Shown one piece after another: positions 47,400 to 58,273 of a stretch of 64,000 nt of DNA (positions are counted from its first letter, which is position 1; every line of letters starts with the position of its first letter). A program made the position numbers and the translations under genes. The stretch spans positions 61,760,891 to 61,824,890 of the forward strand of contig NC_134398.1 in NCBI RefSeq assembly GCF_050003625.1, given 5' to 3'. The notes below the pieces were generated by a model. The model did no database searches, was not told the origin of the DNA, and saw only the letters and a program-made list of their open reading frames with translations. The stretch is from Haematobia irritans. Lineage: Eukaryota > Arthropoda > Insecta > Diptera > Muscidae.

Positions 47400-48405
47400 A
47401 TACGTGTATAATTCAGTTTGACAACATTTTCTATAGAAATAAAACTTTGACAACATTTTCTATAGAAATAAAATTTTGACAAAATTTTCTATAGAAATAA
47501 AATGTTGACAAAATTTTCTATAGAAATAAAATATTGACAAAAATTTTTATAAAAATTAAATTTTGACAAAATTTTCTATAGAAATAAAATGTTGATAAAA
47601 TTTCCTATAGAAATAAAATTTTAAAAAAAATTTCTATCGAAGTAAAATTTTGACAAACTTTTCAATAGAAATAAAATTTGACAAAATTTTCTATAGAAAT
47701 AAAATTTCGACAAAATTTTCTATAGAAATAATTTTGACAAAATTTTGTATAGAAATAAAGGTTAGGTTAGGTAACGTTATGTGGCAGCCCGATGTATCAG
47801 GCTCACTTAGACTATTCAGTCCATTGTGAAACCACAGTGGTCAATGACAAGGGACCTCCTTTTTATAGCCGAGTCCGTACGGCGTTCCACATTCCAGTGA
47901 AACCACTTAGAGAAGCTTTGAAACCCTCAGAAATGTCACCAGCATTACTGAGGTGGCATAATCCACCGCTGAAAAACTTTTTGGTGTTCGGTCGTAGCAG
48001 GAATCGAACCCACGACCCTGTGTATGCATGGCGGGCATGCTAACCATTGCACCACGGTGGCTCCCATAGAAATAAAATATTGCCAAAATTTTCTATAGAA
48101 ACAAATTTTTGACTAAATTTTCTATAGAAATAAAATTTTGATAAAATTTCCTATAGAAATAAAATTAAAAAAAATGTCTATAGAAATAAAATTTTGACAA
48201 ACTTTTCAATAGAAATAAAATTTTGACAAAATTTTCTATAGAAATAAAAATATTACAAAATTTTCTATAGAAATACAATTTCGACAAAATATTCTATAGA
48301 ATTAAAATTTTGACAACATTTTCTATAGAAATAACATTTTTACAAAATTTTCTATAGAATTAGAATTTTGACAACATTTTCTATAGAAATAAAATTTTGG
48401 TAGAT
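47400..48405. repeat. 29-bp minisatellite
   Basis: About 25 units of TATAGAAATAAAATTTTGAC + AAAATTTTC with substitutions and small gaps, interrupted by a SINE at 47760-48065. The unit contains the palindrome AAAATTTTGACAAAATTTT-like text, so single strands could pair with themselves. Confidence 0.92.
47760..48065 (-). mobile_element. SINE inserted in the minisatellite (306 bp)
   Basis: Flanked by ATAGAAATAAA (47749-47759 and 48066-48076), which is both a minisatellite unit segment and an 11-bp target duplication. Same family as 28564-28910 but lacks an internal stretch of about 45 bases (the CACTCAGTG / AAGTTCACC region). Confidence 0.88.
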
Positions 48406-49080
48406 TACTTTTGGCTCGAGTGGTAACCATGATTATGACCGATATGGACCAATTTTTGTGTGATTGGGGATCGGCTATATATAACTATAGACCGATATCG
48501 ACCAACTTTGGCATGGGTTTTAGCGGCCATATACTAATACCACGTTCCAAATTGCAACGGGATCGTACGAATTTTGCTCCTCCAAAAGGCTCTGGAGGTC
48601 AAATCTGGGGAACGGTTTATATGGGGGCTATATATAATTGGTTGTTAAATACCATATACTAACACCACGTACCAAATTTCAACCGAATCGAATGAATTTT
48701 GCTCCTCCATTAAACACCGGAGGTCACAACTGAGGTCGGTTTATATAATATATAATTATGGACCGATATGGACCAATTTTTGCGTGGTTATTAGATATCA
48801 TATACTATCGTCTCTAAGACGATCCGCGAGTTAAATCTGGGGATCGGTTTATGTGGGTATATACGTAAAAATGATCCAATATAGCTCATTTTCAATACCA
48901 TCCGATCTGCATCAATGACAACTACTTATGCCAAGTTTCAAGTCGATAGCTTGTTTTGTTCGGAAGTTAGCGTGATTTCAACAGACGGACGGACGGACGG
49001 ACATGCTAAGATCGACTCAGAATTTCATCCGACATAACTAAAACTTACGAAGTTACACCCTATCGTAGAAGAAAGAAATA
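48406..49080 (+). repeat. family A repeat
   Basis: Units with CCGATATCGACCAAC, CCACGTACCAAATTTCAACC and GGTCAAATCTGGGGAACGG, then the tail with GACGGACGGACGGACGGACA at about 48983-49002. A short frame at 48411-48662 is repeat translation. Confidence 0.78.
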
Positions 49081-49189
49081 AGGAAAGTCTAAAGTCGGGC
49101 GGGGCCAACTATATTATACCCTGCACCACTTTGTAGATCTACCTTTTCGATATCATATCAAATCCGACCAATGTGTTGGGTGCTATATA

Positions 49190-50122
49190 AAGGGTGATTC
49201 TTTTGAGGTTAGGATTTTCATGCATTAGTATTTGACAGATCACGTGGGATTTCAGACATGGTGTCAAAGAGAAAGATGCTCAGTATGCTTTGACATTTCA
49301 TCATGAATAGCCGAACGATCTGCCACAACGTCGAATTTTCAGTGAATGGGCCCTAGAAAAGTTGGCAGAAAATCCGCTTTTTTATCGACAAATTTTGTTC
49401 AGCGATGAGGCTCATTTCTGGTTGAATGGCTACGTAAATAAGCAAAATTGCCGCATTTGGAGTGAAGAGCAACCAGAAGCCGTTCAAGAACTGCCCATGC
49501 ATCCCGAAAAATGCACTGTTTGGTGTGGTTTGTAAGCTGGTGGAATCATTGGACCGTATTTTTTCAAAGATGCTGTTGGACGCAACGTTACGGTGAATGG
49601 CGATCGCTATCGTTCGATGCTAACAAACTTTTTGTTGCCAAAAATGGAAGAACTGAACTTGGTTGACATGTGGTTTCAACAAGATGACGCTACATGCCAC
49701 ACAGCTCGCGATTCTATGGCCATTTTGAGGGAAAACTTCGGAGAACAATTCATCTCAAGAAATGGACCGGTAAGTTGGCCACCAAGATCATGCGATTTGA
49801 CGCCTTTAGACTATTTTTTGTGGGGCTACGTCAAGTCTAAAGTCTACAGAAATAAGCCAGCAACTATTCCAGCTTTGGAAGACAACATTTCCGAAGAAAT
49901 TCGGGCTATTCCGGCCGAAATGCTCGAAAAAGTTGCCCAAAATTGGACTTTCCGAATGGACCACCTAAGACGCAGCCGCGGTCAACATTTAAATGAAATT
50001 ATCTTCAAAAAGTAAATGTCATGGACCAATCTAACGTTTCAAATAAAGAACCGATGAGATTTTGCAAACTTTATGCGTTTTTTTTTAAAAAAAAGTTATC
50101 AAGCTCTTAACAAATCACCCTT
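49190..50122 (+). mobile_element. DD41D mariner-type element, deletion derivative 2 (933 bp)
   Basis: Ends AAGGGTGATT and, other strand, AAGGGTGATT, with TA at 49188-49189 and 50123-50124. It equals the element at 20917-21849 in total length and nearly all its sequence, but a different 52-bp segment stands at the deletion junction. Confidence 0.92.
49303..50015 (+). pseudogene. DD41D transposase, different deletion plus stop
   Basis: After the ATG at 49303 only about three codons of the N-terminus remain. The sequence then joins a segment reading NDLPQRRIFSEWALEKLAEN, which lies just before the catalytic domain and is absent from the copy at 21030. The catalytic domain keeps FSDEAHFW, then has a TAA at 49533-49535 (TAC in the other copy), then WFQQDDATCHTA (G changed to D next to the catalytic D) and LTPLDYFLWG. 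Not functional. Confidence 0.9.
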
Positions 50123-50239
50123 TATAAAGGTTTATGTTCCCATATACACATATTTAAATCTGACCAGATCTGGACAGAGTTGGACAATATTTATATACTT
50201 TAAATTTAAGTCGGCTAATGTCCTGGGGTGGAACACACC

Positions 50240-52361
50240 ATATCAAGCCTGCTTCGACGAGGCTTAATATGGTGGCCTGGTTAAGCACACCGTATCTTGG
50301 TAAGGGGTCTGCGCTGGGATCTTGCACTGGCTAATTTCTGTGGTGAAATGGCGACCTGACTAAGTACGCTCTCGAAGTCCAGGCATAATCATGCGTTGGC
50401 GAATGAGTGTGATATACTGGCGACATGGCTAAGTACGTTCTGAAAGACTGGGAGAGTAAATGGCGACCTGGTTAAGTACACCACTTAAACCAGGTGAGAC
50501 GAGTTAGACGAGACAGTGGTGAGTCAAAGGTGGTCCTGTGAAACCTGATGTGGAGCGAGGGGAGCTGGAACAGTACTAAGGGACGCGGAATAATGAGTGA
50601 ACAGTGCCCTAGAGCGAACCAGAAACCAGGGACGGCGAAGTGGATGAGCGTGACGATACTAGGAATGGTGACCTTGGTAAGTACAGAGTTAATGGGATCA
50701 TGTAGATCTGGGGTGACTGCGACCTGGGTAAGTATACAAGTCAAATGAAGGTCAGCGACAATGGGATCGTGTAGATCTGGGGTGACTGCGACCTGGTTAA
50801 GTACACAAGCTAAATGAAGGTCAGAGACGATGAGATCGTGTAGATCTGGAGTGACTGCGACCCGGGTAAGTACACAAGTCAAATGTACCGTGGGTGCGGG
50901 ATGAACACGTGGTACAACCTAAAACGGTGACCTTGAATAGAGGTCAAGCTAGGACAAAGTCAATGAGATCGTGTAGATCGAACTGTGACCTGAGTAAGTA
51001 CACAAGTCAAATGAATGCCAGAGATAATGGGATCGTGTAGATCTGGGGTGAATGCGACCTGGCTAAGTACACAAGTCAAATGAAGGTCAGCGACAATGGG
51101 ATCGTGTAGATCTGGGGTGACTGCGACCTGGGAAAGTACACAAGTCAAATGTACTGCGGGCTATTCGTCTACGGTACGGAGTGAACACGTGGTACAAACT
51201 AAAACGGTGACCTTGAATAGAGGTCAAGCTAGGACAAAGTCAATGAGATCGTGAAGATCGAAAGTGACTGCGACCTGGGTAAGTACACAAGCAAAATGAA
51301 GGTCAGAGACGTTGAGATCGTGTAGATCTGGAGTGACTGCGACCCGGGTAAGTACACAAGTCAAATGTACCGTGGGTGCGGAGTGAACACGTGGTACAAC
51401 CTAAAACGGTGACCTTGAATAGAGGTCAAGCTTAGACAAAGTCAATGAATCGTGAAGATCGAAAGTGACTTCTACCTGGGTAAGTACACACGCCAAATAT
51501 GCTGCGGCCTATTCGTCGGTGATGTGGAGAAAACACGTGGTACAACATAACCTGATGACTTTGAATAGAGGACAAGCTAGGACAAAGTCAATAAGATCGT
51601 GAAGATCGAGAGTGACTGCGACCTGGATAAGACAACATGTCAAATGTGCTGCGGCCTATTCGTCGGTGATGTGGAGAAAACACGTGGTACAACATAAACT
51701 GATGACTTTGAATAAAGGACAAATCTGGGGCAAAGTCAATAAGATCGAGAGTGACTGCGACCTGTATAAGTACACAAGTCAAACGTGCTGCGGCCTATTC
51801 GTCGGTGTTGTGGAGAAAACACGTGGTACAACATAAACTAATGACCTTGAATAGAGGTCACGAGAACTAGGCGAATCAGGATTTTACTTTCACTCAACAA
51901 CAACTTCACTACTAAGTTTTCCACGTTGAATATTATTTCTTACTATACTCACCACCTGTTGACTCGTCCACGTGCGATCTTCGACTGTCCCGCATTTACC
52001 TCTGTAGCTTCCTTTTATAGGTGGTGAGGCTGCAGTCGACGTCACTTTAATGCCGTTACATACCTATTGCACGTATGCCCAGGCAAAGATGTATGTATAT
52101 GTTGCACCTTTCATGTTTATTTTTATGTATACTCATAGTAAAATAGTTAGAAATCAATGCAATGGGAATTCTGGTTGTAACTTAAAAGTAATAGATATTT
52201 AATTCATAAGAAAAATAACAATTCATAATAGAAAATAATACAAATAACAATTTAAAATGAGAAGAAAGAGGGAGAAAATAAAAACAATTTATACAACAAA
52301 ACAAACCAAATTCAAGAGCTTAGCTAATATGTTGAAAACGCCGGTGACTTTCGTCGTTACA
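50240..52361 (-). repeat. 3' LTR of the gypsy-group element
   Basis: Right edge set by the polypurine tract. The left edge is uncertain (50240-50270), placed where family C text stops at GGTGGAACACACC. The LTR contains a minisatellite (about 50640-51850) and a less repetitive part near the promoter end (51900-52361) with TATATGTTGCACC-like AT-rich text. Confidence 0.6.
50640..51850. repeat. minisatellite in the LTR, 69-70 bp and larger units
   Basis: Units contain GATCGTGTAGATCTGGGGTG, GACTGCGACCTGG and GTAAGTACACAAGTCAAATG. GATCNTGTAGATC falls near 50697, 50765 and 50835 (about 69-70 bases apart). A second motif set (ACACGTGGTACAAC, TTGAATAGAGGTCAAGCTAG) returns near 50911, 51190, 51391, 51536, 51685 and 51820, giving larger units of about 135-280 bases. 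Open frames across it on the minus strand repeat LHDPIVADLHLTCVL-like text and are not taken as genes. Confidence 0.85.
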
Positions 52362-52376
52362 TTATTCCCCCTCATC
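52362..52376 (-). promoter_or_regulatory. polypurine tract
   Basis: Minus-strand GATGAGGGGGAATAA lies directly before the LTR start TGTAACGACG. This is the usual primer for second-strand synthesis. Confidence 0.75.
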
Positions 52377-53640
52377 GGCGGTGAGACAGTTGTTGGATTA
52401 TCAGCTTTGCTTGCCGCTTGATGAGAACTCTATACTTCTTCCCGTGGACAAGAACCGCCCTTTTGTACTGCTGGTGCGGCCGATGTAGCGTCCAGTTTTA
52501 TATATGGTTCTAAGGCTTGCAGTACAGCTGGGCGTCTGATCCGTCATCGTCACGCCGGATGTATGTATCGTCGGAATCGATGGCGGTGGTGGTCTCGAAC
52601 GGGTGTCTCCGAGTTCATCCAAGGCGTCGGGATATGGCCCACTTCCATCGGTCTCCATGTCTGTCGTGTCGAAACCAGCTGGGGCGAGGGTAACGAGCGG
52701 TGCACTTACAATCTCGTTAGATAGGATCAGCGGCCTCTCGGGCAATGGGGCCTGCGTCGCTTACCGAGACGTTGTAGGTCTCTCGTCATCGATTCTATAG
52801 GCCTGAAGATTCACCGTACGTGGCGCCAACAAAAGGGCCGTTAAGAATGGTCGTGACGCGTCGTCTTGAGTACCGGTTGTGAGTCCTTCAAAAAACCTGG
52901 GGGTGCTGGCAAGCGGTGGCGGGCTTATGGCCGTGGTGATGGTGGTGACCGTTCTGGCGTTGGCATCAAACGACGGGTGCGACGCCAATTCCTGGTCTGG
53001 GGCGGGACAAAGGCTTCGTCACTGTCGGATGAGATGCAAATCGTCTCTAATCGAGGTTTCACCAGGGCAACTGGGCGTGTCGTGCACTTGGTCCTGGTAT
53101 CCTCCTTCTCGACAATTCGTTGCAGTCGAATTGTGTAGCTTTTTATCGGGGAAAGATTGTTTTTGCGCCTTAGTTCTTGATTTTGATATTGTTCTTTGTA
53201 GTATGCCTTTGTACGGATCGGCTGGGGTTGGCTTAAGTGGTCTCTGGTTCATCGTGCAAGGATTGTCGTTGTTTCATGAGCAAGAAAATAGAACAGAATT
53301 ACAAATTAGTCGAGAAGACTGAGTGGTCGGGTCTTGCTCTTGCGAAAGGTTTTAATTCGCCAATGTGCGCATGCCTTTTATACAAAGTGAGCTGAGCTTT
53401 CAAAACAGTTATTTCTTGTAGCTAAATAAATTCAAGAGAGCATAGCTATGCGTAAAATAATTACAAGCAATGCAAATGTTTGGTTTTGATAATCGATTAA
53501 TACACTGTCAAAAATTGGAACTTTTAAATAAAATAAATATTTAAAATTTTTAAAATAAAATTCAATATTATAAAATAAAATACACTGCATCTTAACAGAG
53601 GCTTTAACCGGTTTCCACGGCCTTCGACTGAAGTTATAGT
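52377..53640 (-). other. 3' internal region of the gypsy-group element
   Basis: The part nearest the polypurine tract (52401-52745) has a proline-rich frame and a basic C-terminus, consistent with the tail of pol in Osvaldo/Ulysses-type elements. 52746-53330 has several short frames on both strands without a domain. 53400-53640 is AT-rich and unlike its neighbours, probably another insertion or a deletion scar, since integrase stops abruptly at about 53675. Confidence 0.45.
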
Positions 53641-53642
53641 AC

Positions 53643-55422
53643 CTACGTTGATCTTGCGCGACCCGTCCCAACTCTTTTGCTAGTGAACTGGCTACCGTTG
53701 TCGGTGACTAGTATCTTTGGAACCCCGAACGGGCTAAGGATTCTATCAAGGAAAGACCTGACGACACCCTCAGCCGTTGCCTTACGACAGGGCACCAGCT
53801 CCACCCACTTAGTAAAACCATCATGAATACCAACATCATCGTATTGCCGTGTCTCGTTCGTGGCAAGGGCCCCACAAAGTCGGCGCAGACCGTTGTCCAT
53901 GGCTCCACGGGGATGGTAACAAGCATTTCTCCGGCTGGCGCGGTTTGACTGGCCTTATAGCACTGACACGACTCACATTTCCTTACATAGTTGGTCACAT
54001 CACGACCAAAACCCGGCCAATAATAGCGACTGCTGACTCGGTTGATCGTTTTGCGGATTCCCAGATGGCCGGCTGATGGATGGTCATGATTTTCTTGCAA
54101 AACCCGTGTTCGCAAGAAGGTGGACACGCATATCTTACATGGTGTGACACTTCGTCCGTGAAACTGGTTTGGAAGTGACGATACAGTTGTGCCCCGATTA
54201 TAGAATAATCGGGGAACTTCCCCGGGTTGTCCTTGACCTTTCCCATCAACTCCTTTACCCATGGACGTGGAGCCCTCAACCGCACGCTGTAGGGACTCCC
54301 GTGGTTGGCGTGAAAGTGCATCGGCCACAACATTGAAGCCTCCTCTCCGGTATTTCACGGAGAATTTGTACTGCTGTAATTCCAACGCCCACAACATGAA
54401 CATTTTGTCGAAATCCGGGTAGGCTAAAACTGGTGCTTGCGTCAATCTAGCATTTAGCAACTCAAAAGTAGTCTGTTGTTCCTCCGTCCATCTCCAGTGT
54501 TTTCCCTTCTTCAGCAACAATGTGAGCGGGTGCGCCAGGGTGGCAAAATCTGTTACGAATCTACGGTACCAGGACACAACTCCAAGAAACCGACGTAGCT
54601 CTCTTAAGTTCTGAGGCGGCCGCATCTCGGCTATGACAACGATCTTGTCCGGGTCAGTGTGAATACCTTCTTCACTGATAACGTGGCCTAAATATCTGGT
54701 CTCATGACGGAAGAACTCACACTTCTCCGGGTTTATTTTCAAGTTGGCTCTACGTGGCCGCCCAAATACCTCCTGTAGCTTACTGAGGTGTTCGTCCAGC
54801 GTCTTCCCGATGACGATTATGTCGTCCAGGTAGGCGAAAGCATAGGGCCCGATGACACTATCCAGGGCTCGCTGAAAAGTGGCTGGCGCGGAATGAAGCC
54901 CTAAGGGCATTACTATCCACTGTACAATCCTCGACCGGCGACGGTGAAGGCTGTGTATTTCTTACTATTCTCCTCCATAGGTATCTGACAATACCCATCC
55001 TTTAGGTCGAGGCTGCCAACGTATTTGGCTTCTCTCAGCCGATCTAGAATAGAAGATATTCTTGGGAGTGGGTACGCATCAGGTTCGGACTTACTGTTTA
55101 GGTGACGGAAATCCATGCACAATCTCCAGGTCCCGTTTTTCTTTTGTGCGAGAGTGATCGGTGAGCTATAGGGACTAGTAGATGGCTCGATGTTTCCTTT
55201 GTCCAATAGCTCCGCAGTTTTCTCGTCGATAATGGCTTGCATAGCGGGATTCCGTGCGGCATACCTTAGTTTAAACGGTCGGTCGTCCTTCATGACAATT
55301 CTATGCGCTGCCACCGTCGATACCCCCTGAAGCGCGCGAAACTTTCGTAGCTCATCGTCCAGGAATCTCTGCGCTCGTCCTTGTTCGGTTGAGGAAATGA
55401 CACTTACCGGGCTATGGGTCAC
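53643..55422 (-). pseudogene. pol: reverse transcriptase, RNase H remnant, integrase
   Basis: Reverse transcriptase motifs (WRLCMDFRHLN, VGSLDLKDGYCQI, AYLDDIIVIG) and the thumb-region phrase FLGVVSWYRRF are clear. A one-base loss at about 54925 separates the parts at GLY. Most of RNase H is deleted: DKMFMLW joins directly to ALELQQYKF near 54390. The integrase zinc domain (HLGIRKTIN, YWPGFGRDV, CESCQCYK) and the first two catalytic acid regions (VCADFVGPL and VTDNGSQFTS) follow, with a frameshift near 53850. Sequence after SQFTS is lost. Enzymes of this kind copy and insert the element; this copy cannot. Confidence 0.88.
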
Positions 55423-55815
55423 TTCCGATTCCGCGGCGGCTGCGCTAGTGGTTCTCTATTGCTCCTGACCACCTCGGATTGGGTCGTTAGTGATAATGAG
55501 GTGACGCTGTAACCGCGCCATGTTACTCGTGGATTCCTTGTCGTCGAATTTGACACCTTCGGTGGCTTCAGGTAGGACTAGAAATCTTGTAGCGATACAT
55601 TAGTTACCGATTTCCACCGAAACCTCTACGGCCTCCTGTATGCTGCATTGCGAACCGTCGGTTAATGTCACCTCAGTTACGTATGGGATCAAAGCTTGGG
55701 TGGCGTCGATGACGCCTACAAACCTTCTACTCATAAAGGAGCCCGTTGCTCCGGTGTCGACAGTTGCGTACACGGACTGGCCCTTGATTCTTAGGCTCCA
55801 CCCGGAGCATTGTTC
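55423..55815 (-). pseudogene. retroviral-type aspartic protease region
   Basis: YATVDTGATGS at about 55755-55785 holds the DTG active site of the retrotransposon protease. The frame is the same as gag zinc knuckles upstream and reverse transcriptase downstream, but it is broken by TAA at 55816-55818, TAA at 55600-55602 and TAG at 55456-55458. The first of these lies just between gag and protease. Confidence 0.75.
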
Positions 55816-55818
55816 TTA

Positions 55819-56403
55819 GTGGAGGGTTGCTTGGTTGCCTTGTGGACTCGCCTCCCCTCGTACGTGGCGTGTCCGGTTGTCGTTTCCCTTGTTCGGCATG
55901 CAGAATGAGATCGTCCTAACGCCTCGTTTTCCACATTCCCAGCAAAAGAGAAGAGGTTCACGTAGGCAGCCGGTGGCGTAGTGTCTTTTTTGCCCACAGC
56001 GGCGACAGGCTGCCCTGGGGTTGGGGATTCGGTGTCCGTCTGATGAGTTCTCCGGCTCTAGGCGCCAGTGTTGTTCCTGCGGGTTGACCACCATTGAGGG
56101 CAAGCTTTACAGAGCCAATTCCAATAGTTCTTGAAGGCTCAGAAAGTCTCTACGTTGGATGTACCATCGATACTCGGGTAGTGCGTTACGGAAGATCCTC
56201 TCCACTTTTTGTTCTTCGGTATATTGGCAATGCCGCATGAGGTCTTGCATAGCCAGCGCATAATTTTTGAATGATTCCCTTGGTTTTTGTTTGCTTTTTC
56301 GCGCCTCATCCTCCAGTTGCTCAAAGTATGTGGTTGGGAGGAAAAACTTAAGGAAGTCATCCCTGAAATCCAAAAACTGACCGTGTTTCGTACTTAGTTT
56401 CAT
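55819..56403 (-). pseudogene. gag C-terminal half with zinc knuckles
   Basis: From ATG at 56403 the frame contains the retrotransposon gag core (FRDDFLKFFLPTTYFEQLE, ESFKNYALAMQDLMRHC). After an in-frame TAA (56104-56106) come two cysteine clusters: CRRCGQKRHYATGC is a good CX2CX4HX4C knuckle, whereas the second, CWECGKRGVRTISFC, has lost its histidine. The N-terminal part of gag is missing, cut at about 56430. Gag would package the element RNA. Confidence 0.82.
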
Positions 56404-56869
56404 TTGTACCTTTAAGTTATTAAGTTGGCATTATTGCTCTCAAATTACCCATTCTGCCTTTTACTTTTCTTTTATAATTCATTTTAAAGAAAATAAACTT
56501 TTTCAATTGTTTTATCTGCAAAACTCGAACTTAATTCCCGCTTAAATATTTGAAGGTGTCCGTCAACTCCTCTTGGACTACTTATTAATAAAGAATAACT
56601 AATCTTTATTTTTATACATTTTACTGTTTAATTTTTCTCTATTTCCTCCTTTTTTCATTTTACTGTCCCAACTTTAAAAAGAGTATAGTGCCCTTTTGTT
56701 ATTTTTATGAAGATCTCTTTGTAATTTTTGTATATTTTCCATCGTTTTTTAATTTCCTTTGCCTGCATATTTTGACTTACTCCTCGTACGTTCCGATTTC
56801 TTTTAACGAACCAAGAAAAATATTGTGCCCATAATGCCAAAATGATAAACAAAACACATGTACGTACAC

Positions 56870-57688
56870 CAGTGTTGCCAGGTTGGGGGTTTTCCCCCAA
56901 ATTTAGGGGTTTTTTACACGTTTACGGGGATTTTTAGGGGTAACATTTATTTGGGGGGATTTTTGGAGGTAAAAGAAAATATCTTCAATCTTATAAATTG
57001 GAGCAATTCTCAACAAAACTTGGAACAATTCTGGCATGAATTTTGAGAAAAAATAAGGGAAGTCAACCCATATTCTTAATTACAAGCAAGTATGCAATGA
57101 CATTCTGTTTTAAACGCATCTGTTGAAGGGGCATTTTTAATATTTGATACAATTAAAAACAAAGTTAGGTTAGGTGGCGGCCCGATGTATCAGGCTCACT
57201 TAGACTCACTTAGGGACCTCCTTGGACTCACCTAGGGACCTCCTTTTTATAGCCGAGTACGAACGGCGTTCCACATTGCAGTGCAACCACTTAGAGAAGC
57301 GTTGAAACCCTCAGAAATGTCACCAGCATTACTGAGGTGTTACTTTTTGGTGTTCTGTTGAATGAGGAATCGAACCCGAATTTGTGACAAGTGGTGTAAT
57401 GAATTTATCTAATGATTTTTATTTACTTCAAAGGAAAATTTTTTGCATAAAAAAATATTTTGTCTAAAATTTTGTTCCTCAGAAGAAATCTTCTTTCAGT
57501 TTATATATTTGTGTTAAATTTAATTTTTATAGTGTATCACTACAGGATTTTTTAACGAAATTTTGGGTCTCTTTTTGTACTTTTTACATACTTAAAATTT
57601 TTGGGGGTTTTTGAAAAAGGTCTAGACCAATTTAGGGTTTTTTTCTTAAGATTTGGGGGGAAGAATCAAAAATTACCTGGCCACACTG
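56870..57688. mobile_element. hAT-type MITE (819 bp) with a SINE inside
   Basis: Ends CAGTGTTGCCAGGT and, other strand, CAGTGTGGCCAGGT (one mismatch in 14), flanked by the 8-bp duplication ACGTACAC (56862-56869 and 57689-57696). Both arms hold runs such as GGGGGTTTTCCCCC and AGGGGTTTTTT. A SINE copy occupies about 57164-57390. Confidence 0.9.
57164..57390 (-). mobile_element. SINE, rearranged copy
   Basis: GTTAGGTTAGGTGGCGGCCC through AGGAATCGAACCCG. The segment between GGCTCACTTAG and CCTCCTTTTTATAG is replaced by two short repeats of ACTCACTTAGGGACCTCC type, and the tRNA head is cut. Divergent from the 28564 copy. Confidence 0.8.
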
Positions 57689-58041
57689 ACGTACACACAT
57701 ACATAAAATGCTGCTCTCAAGACGAAAACACAAGCTGTTTTTTTTCAAATGTTTTTGGCCTTATCATGAAACAGTTTTCCGAAACTACATACAAGCGGTT
57801 TCACAGAAATTAGTCTCTTTTCTTTCTCTCTCTATTTCTCTATTTCTTTCTCTATACTCTCTCTCTCTCTCTTTCTGTCGCTCTCTTAATAAAATATCAC
57901 AACATAAACATTATATATGTTTACTCGAAATTTGTAAGTTTATATATGTATACATGCACAAATATATTGTGTTGAAAAATTGTGCCCGCAACACATTTTG
58001 TTTATATCGGAATACATGAAAAACATATTCTTCTAACAGTG

Positions 58042-58261
58042 TAGATTTGGTAGAAATCTAACAAATTATGTTCAGATCGAGTCAGATTTATATGATTTGG
58101 GACAAAAACCTTTATACATAGCACCCAACACATTTGACGGATTTGATATGGTATCAAAAATATGGATCTACAAAATGGTGCATGTTATAATATAGTCGGC
58201 CCCGCCCAACTTTAGACTTTCATTACTTTTTTATTTTGAGTTCATATTCTATTCTATTAAA
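58042..58261 (-). repeat. family C 5' fragment, reverse orientation
   Basis: Text around 58130-58215 (ACATTTGACGGATTTGATAT, TATAATATAGTCGGCCCCGC, AACTTTAGACTTTC) is the reverse of the start of family C at 58274-58380. Two family C starts therefore face each other head to head here. Confidence 0.7.
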
Positions 58262-58273
58262 TAAATATTAAAC

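Larger units (their letters stand above)
49085..50240 (+). repeat. family C 5' part, split by a mariner element
   Basis: GGAAAGTCTAAAGTCGGGCG through GTGTTGGGTGCTATATA matches the start of family C at 58274-58390. After the mariner insertion (49190-50122) it resumes AAAGGTTTATGTTCCC and ends near GGGGTGGAACACACC, where the gypsy-group LTR begins. Confidence 0.75.
50240..56403 (-). mobile_element. gypsy-group LTR retrotransposon, decayed, 5' end missing
   Basis: Minus-strand order: gag part (56403), zinc knuckles, protease, reverse transcriptase, RNase H remnant, integrase, then a polypurine tract (GATGAGGGGGAATAA, 52362-52376) directly followed by an LTR that starts TGTAACGACG at 52361. The LTR runs to about 50240, so it is about 2.1 kb, similar in size to that of Ulysses. 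No 5' LTR or primer binding site is found; the element ends at about 56430 against element X. Many stops and frameshifts show that it is dead. Confidence 0.82.
56431..58041 (-). mobile_element. element X, second copy, with a hAT MITE inside
   Basis: On the minus strand it starts at 58041 (CACTGTTAGAAGAATATG) after TA and follows the copy at 45803: AATATATTGTG, CGACAGAGAG-type purine run, CCGCTTGTATG, GGGCACAATATTTTTCTTGG, AGTATAGTG and GTCCAAGAGGAGTTGACGG. It is interrupted at 56870-57688. The other terminus is missing; the gypsy-group element abuts near 56430. A long pyrimidine stretch (CTCTCTC/TTTCTT) lies at about 57810-57890. Confidence 0.72.

Noticed and set aside
50472..51782. Repeat protein or CRISPR-like array in the LTR minisatellite
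   Set aside because: The units are contiguous tandem repeats without unique spacers, the host is a eukaryote, and the minus-strand frames are broken repeat translations.
52603..53322. Plus-strand frames of 65-147 codons
   Set aside because: They lie antisense to the gypsy-group internal region in locally GC-rich DNA, where long chance frames are expected. No domain was seen.
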